DNA from: an uncultured Anaerobutyricum sp.
Lineage (GTDB): Bacteria; Bacillota; Clostridia; Lachnospirales; Lachnospiraceae
DNA: 46,486 bases
NCBI RefSeq assembly: GCF_934307085.1
Contig: NZ_CAKRCF010000023.1
Coordinates: 1-46,486 of the forward strand
Reading direction: 5' to 3'
Below are positions 18,701-27,846 of this stretch, in pieces. Each line of letters begins with the position of its first letter. The stretch's first letter is position 1. A model generated the notes under the pieces. It had not been told where the DNA came from and searched no databases. It was given only the letters and a program-made list of their open reading frames with translations. The position numbers were made by a program, and so were the translations under genes.

Positions 18701-19093
18701 CTATATATTTTTGGCATTGTCAACAGACATTTCTTTTAGTCTTCCGCTATATAAACGCCTGTTAAGCTTGGACTCCTGCACTTCATACATTGTTGAAATA
18801 TATAGATATTTTCCTTCTTTTTCCAACTTTACACCAAGCAGGACATTTCTTGCATACTTTTTTACAAATTCTATAGATGTATCTTTTTCATTCGGATTCA
18901 CCCCTACATAATCTGGATTTTTCAAAATATCAGGGATATTATCTATATATTTTAGGCAATTGAAATGTTTACGTTTAACCATATGTGCTGATAATCCTGT
19001 AGAACGATATATATCTAACTCTGCAATATCAATATCTAACATTTTATTATATTTAAGATCATATTTACCTACCTTTATCAATTCTCCGCTCAT
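18701..19093 (-). CDS. Putative PBECR-type (Barnase-EndoU-ColicinE5-RelE-like) nuclease domain protein
   Basis: A 130-residue protein that resembles the phage-associated PBECR nuclease domains: an early His (HMVKRKHFNCLKYI), then IPDILKNPDYVGVN, a central strand GVKLEKEGKYLYISTMYEV, and RRLYSGRLKE at the end. Such domains are predicted RNases found at the ends of phage proteins or alone. Here it stands alone with no immunity partner or phage gene in sight. ATG at 19093 was chosen over a GTG three codons upstream because of its spacing from GGTGGG. Surrounded by repeats, so it may have arrived by transfer. Family call is by eye. Confidence 0.55.
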   Translation of the reverse strand: MSGELIKVGKYDLKYNKMLDIDIAELDIYRSTGLSAHMVKRKHFNCLKYIDNIPDILKNPDYVGVNPNEKDTSIEFVKKYARNVLLGVKLEKEGKYLYISTMYEVQESKLNRRLYSGRLKEMSVDNAKNI

Positions 19094-19168
19094 ATATCCC
19101 ACCCTATCATATCTTTTCTAACATTATAATATCATGACATTTTAAAGCATTCCAGTAGTTTAATTAAC

Positions 19169-19201
19169 TTCTGATTTGTCGAGTTGAACAGACGCCGTTG
19201 T
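19169..19201. repeat. Truncated copy of the 44937-45028 inverted-repeat element
   Basis: TTCTGATTTGTCGAG followed by TTGAACAGACGCCG matches one arm of the element at 44937-45028 (ATTTGTCGAGCTGAACAGAC and onward). The matching second arm is absent. Confidence 0.6.
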
Positions 19202-19240
19202 TTAAGGTAATGTAGGCGGATTTTTAGAAGTATTTAGATC

Positions 19241-19385
19241 AGAAACATAAAACATATCCTATTTTGTTCCGTTGTGCTAAACGCTCCATTTTGCCCAGTA
19301 AAGCAGGAACTTGGGAGAAAGGAGTCCCAATATGGTCAAAATTCCGCAGCACAAAGTCGCAAAATAGGATATGTTTTATGTTTCT
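19241..19385. repeat. Foldback element A (conserved core, private arms)
   Basis: Perfect 26-bp arms (19241-19266 with 19360-19385) enclose a core shared with element B in opposite orientation. Core landmarks are TTCCGTTGTGC, CATTTTGCCCAGTAAAGCAG and TGGTCAAAATTCC, with internal pairs TTGTGC/GCACAA and CATTTTGCC/GGTCAAAAT. The apical hairpin is TTGGGA/TCCCAA. Only the innermost ATTTTG of the arms is shared with element B. Confidence 0.8.
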
Positions 19386-19787
19386 TTTTCCCATATTCTT
19401 TGTAAAATCCGGCGAAAAAACTTTTATAACGGCTGTTCTTTCTAAATCCTACAAATTAATGAAAAAGATTAAAAGAGACGAATTAGAGAATTCTCTTTTT
19501 GTATGGTTTATATCGTATTATGAATTTGCTATATTTTGTATAAAATCGCAATCGGGGAGAGAAGGGGATTGACCAGAAGGTTATGAAAAAATAATGCTTA
19601 CCAAAGTCTCCGTATATTCTCACTATTCTTAGTTTTAAAAAATAAAAAAATTCCAGTTTTTTATCTAACAGCATATTTGCCAAAGACTTTTGTCTGAAAT
19701 CCCAAGTGCTCTCTTCGATTTGTTAATAATAGAATCAGACAGCCGTATTAGAAGAATTTCTGCCAGAGTGCACAAAGGAAACGAAAT

Positions 19788-19938
19788 AGGCACTAAAAAA
19801 ATTATCTCATTTTGTGCCTTTGTGCTGTGGAATTTTGACCATAGAAACTTCGCATTCGTTTCTGCAAGTTTCTGCTTTACTGGGCAAAATGAAACGTTTC
19901 GCACAACGGAACAAAATGAGATAATTTTTTTAGTGCCT
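19788..19938. repeat. Foldback element B (conserved core, private arms)
   Basis: Inverted relative of element A. Its 27-bp arms (from AGGCACTAAAAAAATTATCT at 19788 to the complement ending AGTGCCT at 19938) are perfectly complementary to each other but unrelated to those of A. The apical hairpin is AGAAACTT/AAGTTTCT instead of TTGGGA/TCCCAA. A further perfect 10-bp outer pair GCCAGAGTGC/GCACTCTGGC lies at 19762-19771 and 19954-19963. It starts about 50 bases after the hppA stop. Confidence 0.8.
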
Positions 19939-20010
19939 TTCTAAGATTTTCTAGCACTCTGGCTACTTATTTTTCTTTAGCGGTGTATGTTCACCCCTAC
20001 AAATCAGAAC

Positions 20011-21999
20011 TTAGAACAATCCTCCAATTTTAAGGAACAATGGCGCAAATACCAATGATACAATTGTCATCAGTTTAATAAGAATGTTAATAGAAGGTCC
20101 TGAAGTATCCTTAAACGGATCACCTACTGTATCACCTACTACTGCAGCACGATGTGCTTCACTTCCCTTTCCACCGTGATGTCCATCTTCAATGTATTTC
20201 TTCGCATTATCCCATGCTCCACCAGAGTTTGACATGAAGATAGCGAGCATAACACCTGTTACCAAAGCTCCACCAAGGAGTCCACCAAGTGCTGCCGGTC
20301 CAAGTACAACACCGATAAATACTGGTGCAAGTACCGCCATAACACCTGGAAGAAGCATTTCTTTTAACGCTGCCTGTGTAGAGATGGCTACGCAGGATTT
20401 ATAATCCGGTTTCCCTTTTCCTTCTAAAATTCCAGGAATTGTCTTGAACTGTCTTCTTACTTCCTCAATCATCTTGTATGCTGCCTTGGATACGGAATCC
20501 ATTGTAAAGGCAGAAAAGAGGAATGGGAGCATTCCACCTACGAACATACCTACAATTACTTTATAATCTAATAAGTTAATTCCTTCTTCAAATAATCCAA
20601 CTGCCTGTGCGTAAGATACGAATAATGCTAATGCTGTAAGGGCTGCAGAACCAATAGCGAAACCTTTACCCATAGCGGCTGTTGTGTTACCAACGGCATC
20701 TAACTTATCTGTAATGTTACGAACTTCAGATGGAAGACCAGACATTTCTGCGATACCACCTGCATTATCTGCGATCGGACCGTAAGCATCTACGGCTACA
20801 GTAATACCTGTTGTAGAAAGCATACCTACTGCTGCTAAAGCGATTCCATAAAGACCACTAAAAGAGTATGCTCCAATAATTCCAATAGCGATTAAAATAA
20901 TCGGGACAGCTGTGGACTGCATACCTACGGCAATACCACTGATAACAGTTGTTGCAGGGCCTGTCTCAGACTGCTGTGCAATTTTCTTAACAAAACGGTA
21001 ATCTCCAGATGTATAAATTTCTGTAATCACACCGATCAAAAGACCAACAACGAGACCAAAGATAATTGCAATCGCTTCTTTGAATCCGTTGAAGAACATT
21101 TTACTTAAAATTAAAGAACCAATCATTACTACGATAGCTGCAGAATAGCTTCCGTATTTCAATGCCTTGTGCGGGCTGGAGTTCTCATCACCTTTTACAA
21201 AGAAACATCCAATAACAGATGCTAATACGCCAAGTGCAGCAATAACTAATGGGAAAATGGCTCCGCTCTCTTTTGCATATACAACGCCAAGAGTAATGGC
21301 GGATACTAAAGAACCTACATAAGACTCAAATAAGTCAGCACCCATTCCGGCAACGTCACCTACATTATCACCTACGTTATCAGCGATAACGGCTGGGTTA
21401 CGAGGGTCATCTTCCGGGATACCTGCCTCTACTTTACCTACAAGATCCGCTCCAACATCGGCAGCCTTTGTATAGATACCGCCACCTACACGAGCAAATA
21501 ATGCGATAGAAGAAGCTCCTAAAGAGAAACCGGAAAGAACATCAGGGTTCTTTGTCAGAATATATACAACACCTGCTCCAAAAAGTCCAAAACCTACTAC
21601 ACACATACCCATAACGGCACCGCCGGAGAATGCGATAGATAAAGCCTTGTTCATTCCACTGTCTTTTGCTGCTGCGGCTGTTCTTACATTTGCCTTAGTG
21701 GCAACATTCATTCCGATATAACCGGCTGCTGTGGAGAACAATGCTCCAACTAAGAAACATACCGCTGTTACCCAGTTACCGATACCAATACCAATTAGTA
21801 TAAATAATACAGCAACAAACACAACAAGAATCTTATATTCTGCTGTAAGGAATGCTCTTGCTCCTTCATGAATAAATGCTGCAATCTCCTTCATTCTGTC
21901 TGTTCCAGCATCCTGTTTTCCTACTTTTTTTGTAAGATAAAACGCAAAAAGCACAGCACAGATTCCAAGAACCGGTGCAAAATAAATTAAACGTTCCAT
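20011..21999 (-). CDS. hppA: Membrane-bound ion-pumping pyrophosphatase
   Basis: It couples pyrophosphate hydrolysis to Na+ or H+ export in the cytoplasmic membrane, recovering energy in anaerobes. The 662 residues carry about 16 membrane segments. The substrate-binding motifs are intact: [20 protein letters not shown], the acidic [19 protein letters not shown] stretch (about 207-226), and [15 protein letters not shown] near the end. [10 protein letters not shown] (about 437-446) carries Ala where K+-independent enzymes have Lys, so K+ stimulation is expected. ATG at 21999 is 6 bases from AGGAGG; an ATG two codons earlier abuts the site. Pump specificity (Na+ likely) was not determined. Confidence 0.96.
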   Translation of the reverse strand: MERLIYFAPVLGICAVLFAFYLTKKVGKQDAGTDRMKEIAAFIHEGARAFLTAEYKILVVFVAVLFILIGIGIGNWVTAVCFLVGALFSTAAGYIGMNVATKANVRTAAAAKDSGMNKALSIAFSGGAVMGMCVVGFGLFGAGVVYILTKNPDVLSGFSLGASSIALFARVGGGIYTKAADVGADLVGKVEAGIPEDDPRNPAVIADNVGDNVGDVAGMGADLFESYVGSLVSAITLGVVYAKESGAIFPLVIAALGVLASVIGCFFVKGDENSSPHKALKYGSYSAAIVVMIGSLILSKMFFNGFKEAIAIIFGLVVGLLIGVITEIYTSGDYRFVKKIAQQSETGPATTVISGIAVGMQSTAVPIILIAIGIIGAYSFSGLYGIALAAVGMLSTTGITVAVDAYGPIADNAGGIAEMSGLPSEVRNITDKLDAVGNTTAAMGKGFAIGSAALTALALFVSYAQAVGLFEEGINLLDYKVIVGMFVGGMLPFLFSAFTMDSVSKAAYKMIEEVRRQFKTIPGILEGKGKPDYKSCVAISTQAALKEMLLPGVMAVLAPVFIGVVLGPAALGGLLGGALVTGVMLAIFMSNSGGAWDNAKKYIEDGHHGGKGSEAHRAAVVGDTVGDPFKDTSGPSINILIKLMTIVSLVFAPLFLKIGGLF

Positions 22000-22375
22000 A
22001 CTCATCCTCCTGTAACTTATTTTTCTTTATGAAATGTTAATGTTATTATCCAGAAAATACTTTTGTTTGTAAATGTTTTTTATTGTTATAAACAAGAATA
22101 TTGACGGTTTTTCTTGTTTTTTAGTTGTTTTTTCAAAACTTTCACCCATATTTTTCTGTATTTTATATATTTTTTCTCAAAAAATATCTTTTTTAACAAT
22201 CAAAACTTACATTTTATTTTTCATTTGAAATCATATATTTTCTTTATATGTGTTTTTATAAATACACAAGAAAGCAAAATATGATAACTATTGAAAGAAA
22301 ATAAAAGGGAATTTATCTATGACGCACCTTCCGCCAAAGATAAACCCCCATTTCCATTTAAAAAATACTTTGAAC
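22000..22375. other. AT-rich region between aspS and hppA
   Basis: It contains a minus-strand terminator for aspS (22301-22349) and then very AT-rich DNA that should carry the hppA promoter. No gene or repeat was recognised. Confidence 0.6.
22301..22349 (-). terminator. Terminator of aspS
   Basis: AGATAAA (22338-22344) and TTTATCT (22312-22318) pair, extended by G/C on the flanks, and are followed on the minus strand by a CCCTTTTATTTTC tract. Confidence 0.6.
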
Positions 22376-24127
22376 TTACTTTCTTACTTTAATGTGTACT
22401 TCACGAAGCTGCATTTCAGAAACTTCGTTTGGAGCACCACACATAACATCCTGTGCATTTCCATTCATAGGGAACGGAATAACTTCACGAATATTTTCCT
22501 CATTACGAAGAAGCATAATCATACGATCTACACCAGGAGCCATACCTGCGTGTGGAGGTGCACCATACTGGAATGCATTATACAGTGCGCCAAACTTCTC
22601 TTTTAAGTCTTCTTCTGTATATCCGGCGATTTCGAATGCTTTTACCATGATATCAAGGTTATGGTTTCTTACCGCTCCAGAAGAAAGCTCTACACCATTA
22701 CATACGATATCATACTGATAAGCAAGTAACTCTAATGGGTCTTTTGTTGTTAATGCTTCTAAACCGCCCTGCGGCATAGAGAATGGGTTGTGAGTGAAGA
22801 TAATCTTTTTCTGCTCCTCGTCATACTCATACATCGGGAAGTCATTGATAAAGCAGAAACGGTATGCATTTTTCTCTAGTAAATCAAGACGTTGTCCTAA
22901 TTCGTTACGAAGCTGTCCGGCATAAAGTGCTGCCTGTTTTTCCTTATCAGCAATGAAGAAAATGGTATCTCCAGCTTTAAGACCAGCGATTTCGCGAATT
23001 TCTGCCTTCATCTCATCAGGGATAAACTTATCAATTGGTCCCTTGTAGCTTAAATCTTCTTTTACTTCTAAGTAGCCAAGTCCACCCATTCCAATAGATG
23101 TTGCAAACTTAAGGAGTTTCTCATGGAAACCTTTGGACATCTTGTTAGAAACCTTAATTGCACGAACGGTCTGTCCATGGAACGGTTTAAAGGTACATCT
23201 CTGGAAGAAGTCTGTTACATCTACAATACGAAGTGGATTTCTTAAATCCGGCTTATCAGAACCAAACTCAAGCATTGCCTGTTTATAGCTGATAACTGGG
23301 TAAGGAGCTGCAGTTACAACACTTCCCTCTGGTGCAAACTTCTCAAATGTTGCTGTAAGTACTTCCTCTCCTACACGGAATACATCTTCTTGTGTTGCAA
23401 AACTCATCTCAAAGTCTAACTGATAGAACTCTCCTGGAGAACGGTCAGCTCTGGCATCCTCATCACGGAAACAAGGAGCAATCTGGAAATATTTATCAAA
23501 TCCAGATACCATAAGGAGCTGTTTGTACTGCTGTGGAGCCTGTGGAAGTGCATAGAACTTACCTTTGTACTTTCTAGATGGTACGATATAGTCTCTGGCA
23601 CCTTCTGGAGAAGAAGCACAAAGAATCGGTGTCTGAATCTCTAAGAATCCCATATCTGTCATCTTCTGTCTTAAAAAGCTGATAACTTTAGAACGGAAAA
23701 TCATGTTATCTTTTACTTTTTTGTTTCTCAAATCAAGATAACGATATTTCAGACGTACATTTTCATGATTTTCTTTAGAAGTCATTACTTCAAATGGAAG
23801 CTGCTTATATACTTTTCCAAGCATATCCACTTTATGAGCTTCTAATTCAATTGTTCCTGTAGGAATCTTTGGGTTGTAAGTTTCCTCATCACGGTGTTCA
23901 ATCGCACCTTCAAGAGAAATACAATCTTCCTTGTTAATTCCCTCTAATAAAGTAGTGTCTCTCATTACAACCTGAAGAACACCATACATATCTCTTAAGT
24001 CAATAAAAGATACGCCGCCATGGTCACGGATATTCTCTACCCAGCCTGCCACACGGACAGTTTCTCCAACATTTTCTTCGCTAAGCATATCAAGAGTTCT
24101 GTCTCTGTAAATGTTTGCAATGTTCAT
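22376..24127 (-). CDS. aspS: Aspartyl-tRNA synthetase
   Basis: It charges tRNA-Asp, and in many bacteria also tRNA-Asn for later amidation by GatCAB. The 583 residues fit bacterial class II AspRS: OB-fold anticodon-binding domain (1 to about 110, VRVAGWVENIRDHGGVSFID), catalytic core with motif 2 FRDEDARADRSPGEFYQLD, the bacterial GAD insertion, and motif 3 GMAPGVDRMIMLL. GAAGGGAG precedes ATG. It is controlled by the T-box leader immediately upstream. Confidence 0.97.
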   Translation of the reverse strand: MNIANIYRDRTLDMLSEENVGETVRVAGWVENIRDHGGVSFIDLRDMYGVLQVVMRDTTLLEGINKEDCISLEGAIEHRDEETYNPKIPTGTIELEAHKVDMLGKVYKQLPFEVMTSKENHENVRLKYRYLDLRNKKVKDNMIFRSKVISFLRQKMTDMGFLEIQTPILCASSPEGARDYIVPSRKYKGKFYALPQAPQQYKQLLMVSGFDKYFQIAPCFRDEDARADRSPGEFYQLDFEMSFATQEDVFRVGEEVLTATFEKFAPEGSVVTAAPYPVISYKQAMLEFGSDKPDLRNPLRIVDVTDFFQRCTFKPFHGQTVRAIKVSNKMSKGFHEKLLKFATSIGMGGLGYLEVKEDLSYKGPIDKFIPDEMKAEIREIAGLKAGDTIFFIADKEKQAALYAGQLRNELGQRLDLLEKNAYRFCFINDFPMYEYDEEQKKIIFTHNPFSMPQGGLEALTTKDPLELLAYQYDIVCNGVELSSGAVRNHNLDIMVKAFEIAGYTEEDLKEKFGALYNAFQYGAPPHAGMAPGVDRMIMLLRNEENIREVIPFPMNGNAQDVMCGAPNEVSEMQLREVHIKVRK

Positions 24128-24253
24128 TTATCTAAATCTCCCTTCTTATAATACAATTGTAGTCATAACCTTATCAATAAAGTTACAACTTCATTCATAA
24201 AGACAACCTGTCCTTATCCCTTTATCATCCACAGGATAAAAATCCCATGCAAT

Positions 24254-24540
24254 AAAAAACGTCCTGAACTAAAACTAGTTCAGGACGGATTATTCCGCGG
24301 TACCACCTGAATTACTGCTTTATGAAAACAGTCACTCAAAAACCAACTTCTGTCTAACGCACAGTTACGGCGCACCTACTAAGGAATCTGCCTGTGTCCG
24401 TATCGGCAAATCTCGTTCAGATTGCGGCTGGTAAAGTGTTATTCACAGGAATTCATTCTGCAGGGTTCTCAGCTATCCCCACTCTCTGGAAGCGATAATT
24501 CCTATTACTTCTCTTCGTCATCGCCTTTACATCAAATCTT
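24254..24540 (-). promoter_or_regulatory. T-box riboswitch of aspS
   Basis: A tRNA-sensing leader on the minus strand. The hallmark antiterminator bulge AGGTGGTACCGCGG is at 24295-24308, followed by the terminator hairpin CGTCCTGAACT/AGTTCAGGACG (24260-24287) and a U-tract (24254-24259). Stem I is upstream, with an AGTA motif (AGAAGTAAT) and an AGGAATT/AATTCCT helix. The likely specifier position reads GAATAACAC, giving an AAC codon (24438-24440) rather than an obvious GAC, so the sensed tRNA may be tRNA-Asn. That last point is uncertain. Confidence 0.93.
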
Positions 24541-24544
24541 AATC

Positions 24545-24573
24545 AGTCTACCACAGCTTAAAAAAAATGTCCA
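24545..24573 (-). promoter_or_regulatory. Predicted promoter of the aspS T-box transcript
   Basis: Minus-strand TGGACA (24568-24573) and TAGACT (24545-24550) with a 17-base spacer, placing the transcription start just upstream of T-box Stem I. Confidence 0.6.
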
Positions 24574-24737
24574 GAATTTTTTTCGAAATATAGAACAGGA
24601 TATAAATATCAAACATCTTTAAAAGTCTTATACATTACATTGCTTAAAACCAAACCTATCGTAAAAACTTAAAAGCTTACATATATCCGCACTGCATATT
24701 CTATTAAATCTATTTTCAAGAAACTCTGTGGTAGATT

Positions 24738-25391
24738 TTATACCTCAAGAGGATTCTTTATCGCATACTCTAACGCCTCTATAAATGCAGTTGTCGCTGC
24801 ACGGCAGGCAGATTCCGTTCCCGCAAGAACCGCTCCACTAGAGTTTGCATGTGACGGTGGATACCAGTATCTTGCGACACGGGTATTCCCTGCCTTTAAT
24901 GCCTTATCCAATGCATAGTTTGTCTCGATTGGACCACCAACAAGATATGCATACGACTCACCTGGCTTAAGGCTACACCATTCCTGAAAATACTTTCCTG
25001 GCCTTGGAATTGTCTGTGCATAAAATGCAGTTCCTTCATCCCCATCAAAATTACAAAGTTCTGAATGATTCTCGATAAAGTCTCTTACATATCGAAGTCC
25101 ACTCTTCACATCTTCTACCTTCGGTCCGGAAAACAATACAAATACACTACCGCCGTATTTGCTCCAGGAACATGTTGTTCCACCATAGTATGTTTCCGCA
25201 TGAATCAGTTTGATATTTGCCTTTTTGCTGGCATCATCCACTGCCAGATAACCAATATCATCATTATCTGTAGAAAAAAATCCAACACTTGTATGCCCTT
25301 CTGGTATATTATATACTCGTGCAAATTCTGGTGTCACATTCGCAATGACTTTCTGACTGAGCATATGCGTTTCCATTTTTACAATCTTCAT
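24738..25391 (-). CDS. eutL: EutL-type BMC shell protein, copy 1
   Basis: EutL is a tandem-BMC protein that forms trimeric, pore-gated tiles in the shell of ethanolamine-type microcompartments. The 217 residues match EutL length and pattern throughout: VIANVTPEFARVYNIPEGHT, FFSTDNDDIGYLAVDDASKK, the YYGGTTCSW segment, a second BMC half with YLVGGPIETNYALDKALK, and the closing SACRAATTAFIEALEYA. Translation starts after AAAGGATTTTATTT. A second EutL lies 173 bases upstream. The BMC enzymes and hexameric shell proteins usually found alongside are absent from the window. Confidence 0.92.
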   Translation of the reverse strand: MKIVKMETHMLSQKVIANVTPEFARVYNIPEGHTSVGFFSTDNDDIGYLAVDDASKKANIKLIHAETYYGGTTCSWSKYGGSVFVLFSGPKVEDVKSGLRYVRDFIENHSELCNFDGDEGTAFYAQTIPRPGKYFQEWCSLKPGESYAYLVGGPIETNYALDKALKAGNTRVARYWYPPSHANSSGAVLAGTESACRAATTAFIEALEYAIKNPLEV

Positions 25392-25564
25392 AAATAAAAT
25401 CCTTTCGCTCCTGACAAAATTTTTATCATTATTTTAAACATCATAATATTTTTAATTATCATTTTAAATAATGTATTCTGCCCTTTATATACTGTATCAC
25501 TCTAATACCTGATTATATTTCATAACATTTGCTTACATATTCTGTATGTAACATAAGCAATATC

Positions 25565-26218
25565 TCACTCAATATCCATTGGATGAAATACACAATACTC
25601 CACGCCTTCTACAAATGCCTCGACTGCAGAGCGACATGCCGATTCCGTTCCATATACAATCGCACCACCTGTATTAACACGAGAAGGAATCTCTGATAAT
25701 TCCGCAATCTTTACATCGGCTGCCTTTAATGCTTTATCCAGCCCATACATACTTTCCACTGGTGCAGATACGAGATAGGCAATCGAAGTTCCTTCACTAA
25801 GTCCTAAAGACTCCTGGTAATACTTACCAATTCTTGGTACGTAATCTACATAATAGCCAAGCGTTCCCTCTTCATTTAAAGAATAATTTCCCGACTTATT
25901 CTCTATGTAATCTTTTGCGTAGTGAAGTCCACTTTTAACATCGGCAACCTTCTCACCAGAAATGATTGCCGTAATCTCTCCACCATATCTACTCCAGGAA
26001 TAATCTACACCGCCATAAACCGTCTCAATCTGAATAACTTTAATCTTTGCTTTCTTAGTCGCATCATCTACGGCAAGCCACATAACATCCTCACAGTCTG
26101 CCGAAAAAATAGCCATACTCTCATGCTTTTCCGGAATGTCATAAATCTTCCGATACTCTTCTGGAATCCGTGGAACAAGCTTCTCCATCACTACATGGGC
26201 ACCAATTCTTTTCCTCAT
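25565..26218 (-). CDS. eutL: EutL-type BMC shell protein, copy 2
   Basis: Same length (217) and architecture as the first copy: YRKIYDIPEKHESMAIFSAD, DVMWLAVDDATKKAKIKVI, VYGGVDYSWSRYGGE, APVESMYGLDKALK and ESACRSAVEAFVEGVEYC. It is clearly diverged from copy 1, so it is an old duplication rather than a recent one, and the two could form mixed or functionally distinct trimers. GAGGAGG precedes ATG. It is transcribed toward copy 1 with a 173-base gap and no obvious terminator between them, so co-transcription is possible. Confidence 0.9.
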   Translation of the reverse strand: MRKRIGAHVVMEKLVPRIPEEYRKIYDIPEKHESMAIFSADCEDVMWLAVDDATKKAKIKVIQIETVYGGVDYSWSRYGGEITAIISGEKVADVKSGLHYAKDYIENKSGNYSLNEEGTLGYYVDYVPRIGKYYQESLGLSEGTSIAYLVSAPVESMYGLDKALKAADVKIAELSEIPSRVNTGGAIVYGTESACRSAVEAFVEGVEYCVFHPMDIE

Positions 26219-26479
26219 TTTGCCCTCCTCATCTCATTATCTTTACGACAAAATAACCTTCTATCGTTTTTATCAGTATTTTATCACGAAATTGCCGCTG
26301 TGAACATAAACTATTTTTTACTTTGCCTGTGAATTTCTGTTCTTCGTTTCCATTTATTTTTTCTGTTTTCCTTCTTCAAATACAAAAAAATTACAAAACC
26401 TAAAAAATAGCTTTAAAACAGCTTTATAATTATACTCATTTTTAGAAATATGCTTCTTTATAAAATATTTGCATTTTAT

Positions 26480-27583
26480 TTACCTGCCGTTATACAAATC
26501 TTTTAACACCTGTCTTGCATTTTTCTTCTGATAACTATCTGGATCACTCATTGCTTTTCCCTTTCCTGTCTTCCAGCGGAACTGTGCATAATCGGTCAGA
26601 TAACTTCCGTCTTTTTTGCAGGATGGATATCTCTTATACCAAGATGGATAATATTTCTTCATATATTTTTTGGCAAGCCTTACTGCCTCACTTTTTGTTC
26701 GTCCCTTTTTATCCGGCGTTCCAGACAAACGGACCCCCGCTGGACTCGAATGTACCAAAACAACACTTCCATCTGCACAGCTCCCCACAACAATATAAAC
26801 ATGCGTGGATGAACTCATAATATCTCCTGGCTTCCAATCCTTTACTGCCTTTGCCTTTTTATATGTTCCCCATCCGTATTTTGCATAAGTATATGCCGCT
26901 TTTGATGCCTTCGTAACATAGCCTTCGCCAGGCTTGCCATTTTTTATTCTGGTTATATTATAAACACTCCAGCCAACAAAACCTGAACAATCTAACCCTT
27001 TACCAAAGGCAAACCTATACTTTCTATAATTATAGCCTACTTTTTGCTTTACACAAAACTTTCTCCAGTTTGTATTCAGTCCAATCCTCATACCATCTGT
27101 CCCTGCCCCGGTATCTGCCTTGTTCCAGCCTCCGCCCCAGATATACATAGTGGAACCAACAGGAGCAAGTGCCGTTGTCAAAAAGTTTTTAATCGTAGAA
27201 GTTGCGTTTTTTGCTACTGTTGTTCTGGCAACTGCTCCAAAAGGACTATAGACACGCTTCTCTTCGCCATTCTTCTTGTATAATTTATATGCCTTTATTT
27301 TATATTGGTATACACTGCCTCTTTTCTTATTTTTAAAGACAAGCTTACAGTGCTTTGTTGTCTTTAATTTCAAGAAAACATTCTCCTCTTCTGCTTTTTC
27401 AAACACTTCATAGCCTTGCGCTCTCTTCACTGGTTCCCAGGAAAGTACCACCTGCCCATCTACTCCATTTGCCAACACGCCAAGAGGTTTCCTTAAGTTT
27501 GTTTTTGCCATTGTATCCGTTCCCCGTCCTAAAAACAATATAGATACCATCAATATCCATGCTATATATTTCTTTTTCATCAT
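26480..27583 (-). CDS. Secreted NlpC/P60-like hydrolase with Fn3-like domain
   Basis: A 367-residue exported protein. A signal peptide (about 1-26, IAWILMVSILFLG) precedes a fibronectin-III-like domain (about 30-125) like that of the GH25 muramidase, then a papain-like peptidase domain with the nucleophile Cys in LDCSGFVGW and the His in STHVYIVVG, consistent with NlpC/P60 cell-wall peptidase activity. The C-terminus is basic and aromatic (KKYYPSWYKRYPS). AAAGGA precedes ATG, with a second in-frame ATG next to it. It is divergent from another NlpC/P60 gene. Confidence 0.82.
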   Translation of the reverse strand: MMKKKYIAWILMVSILFLGRGTDTMAKTNLRKPLGVLANGVDGQVVLSWEPVKRAQGYEVFEKAEEENVFLKLKTTKHCKLVFKNKKRGSVYQYKIKAYKLYKKNGEEKRVYSPFGAVARTTVAKNATSTIKNFLTTALAPVGSTMYIWGGGWNKADTGAGTDGMRIGLNTNWRKFCVKQKVGYNYRKYRFAFGKGLDCSGFVGWSVYNITRIKNGKPGEGYVTKASKAAYTYAKYGWGTYKKAKAVKDWKPGDIMSSSTHVYIVVGSCADGSVVLVHSSPAGVRLSGTPDKKGRTKSEAVRLAKKYMKKYYPSWYKRYPSCKKDGSYLTDYAQFRWKTGKGKAMSDPDSYQKKNARQVLKDLYNGR

Positions 27584-27846
27584 TTCTTTCCTTTCTTCTG
27601 GAATTATATGTCATCATTTATAAGCACATTCGTAAAAGCATATACAAAATCATAATTTTTCATAAAATTACAGCTTTTTCGTTCATGGTAGCACAAAACA
27701 TCATACAGTTTCAACATTTATCCAATCTTCCACAAACATCTTAATAAAAAATAAATTTTTCACTGTTTTCAACAAATTTTTCTTAAATTTTCTCTAAAAA
27801 TGTGTTACAATTTATAATAAATTACATATGAGGAGATGTGTCATCT

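Larger units (their letters stand above)
19103..20010. other. Repeat-rich 908-bp noncoding stretch
   Basis: It holds a one-armed copy of the convergent-junction element (19169-19201), foldback element A (19241-19385), a palindrome AGAGAATTCTCT with following T-run near 19489-19504, and foldback element B (19788-19938). Reading frames here are by-products of the repeats: a frame in element A and one in element B both read WSKF-STK-QN because the DNA is homologous. No real gene seen. Confidence 0.65.

Noticed and set aside
19264..19572. Plus-strand frame of about 100 codons in element A, and a minus-strand frame at 19665-19904 with similar peptide
   Set aside because: The similarity comes from the repeated foldback DNA. 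Neither has a ribosome site and both cross palindromes, so they are by-products of the repeat.
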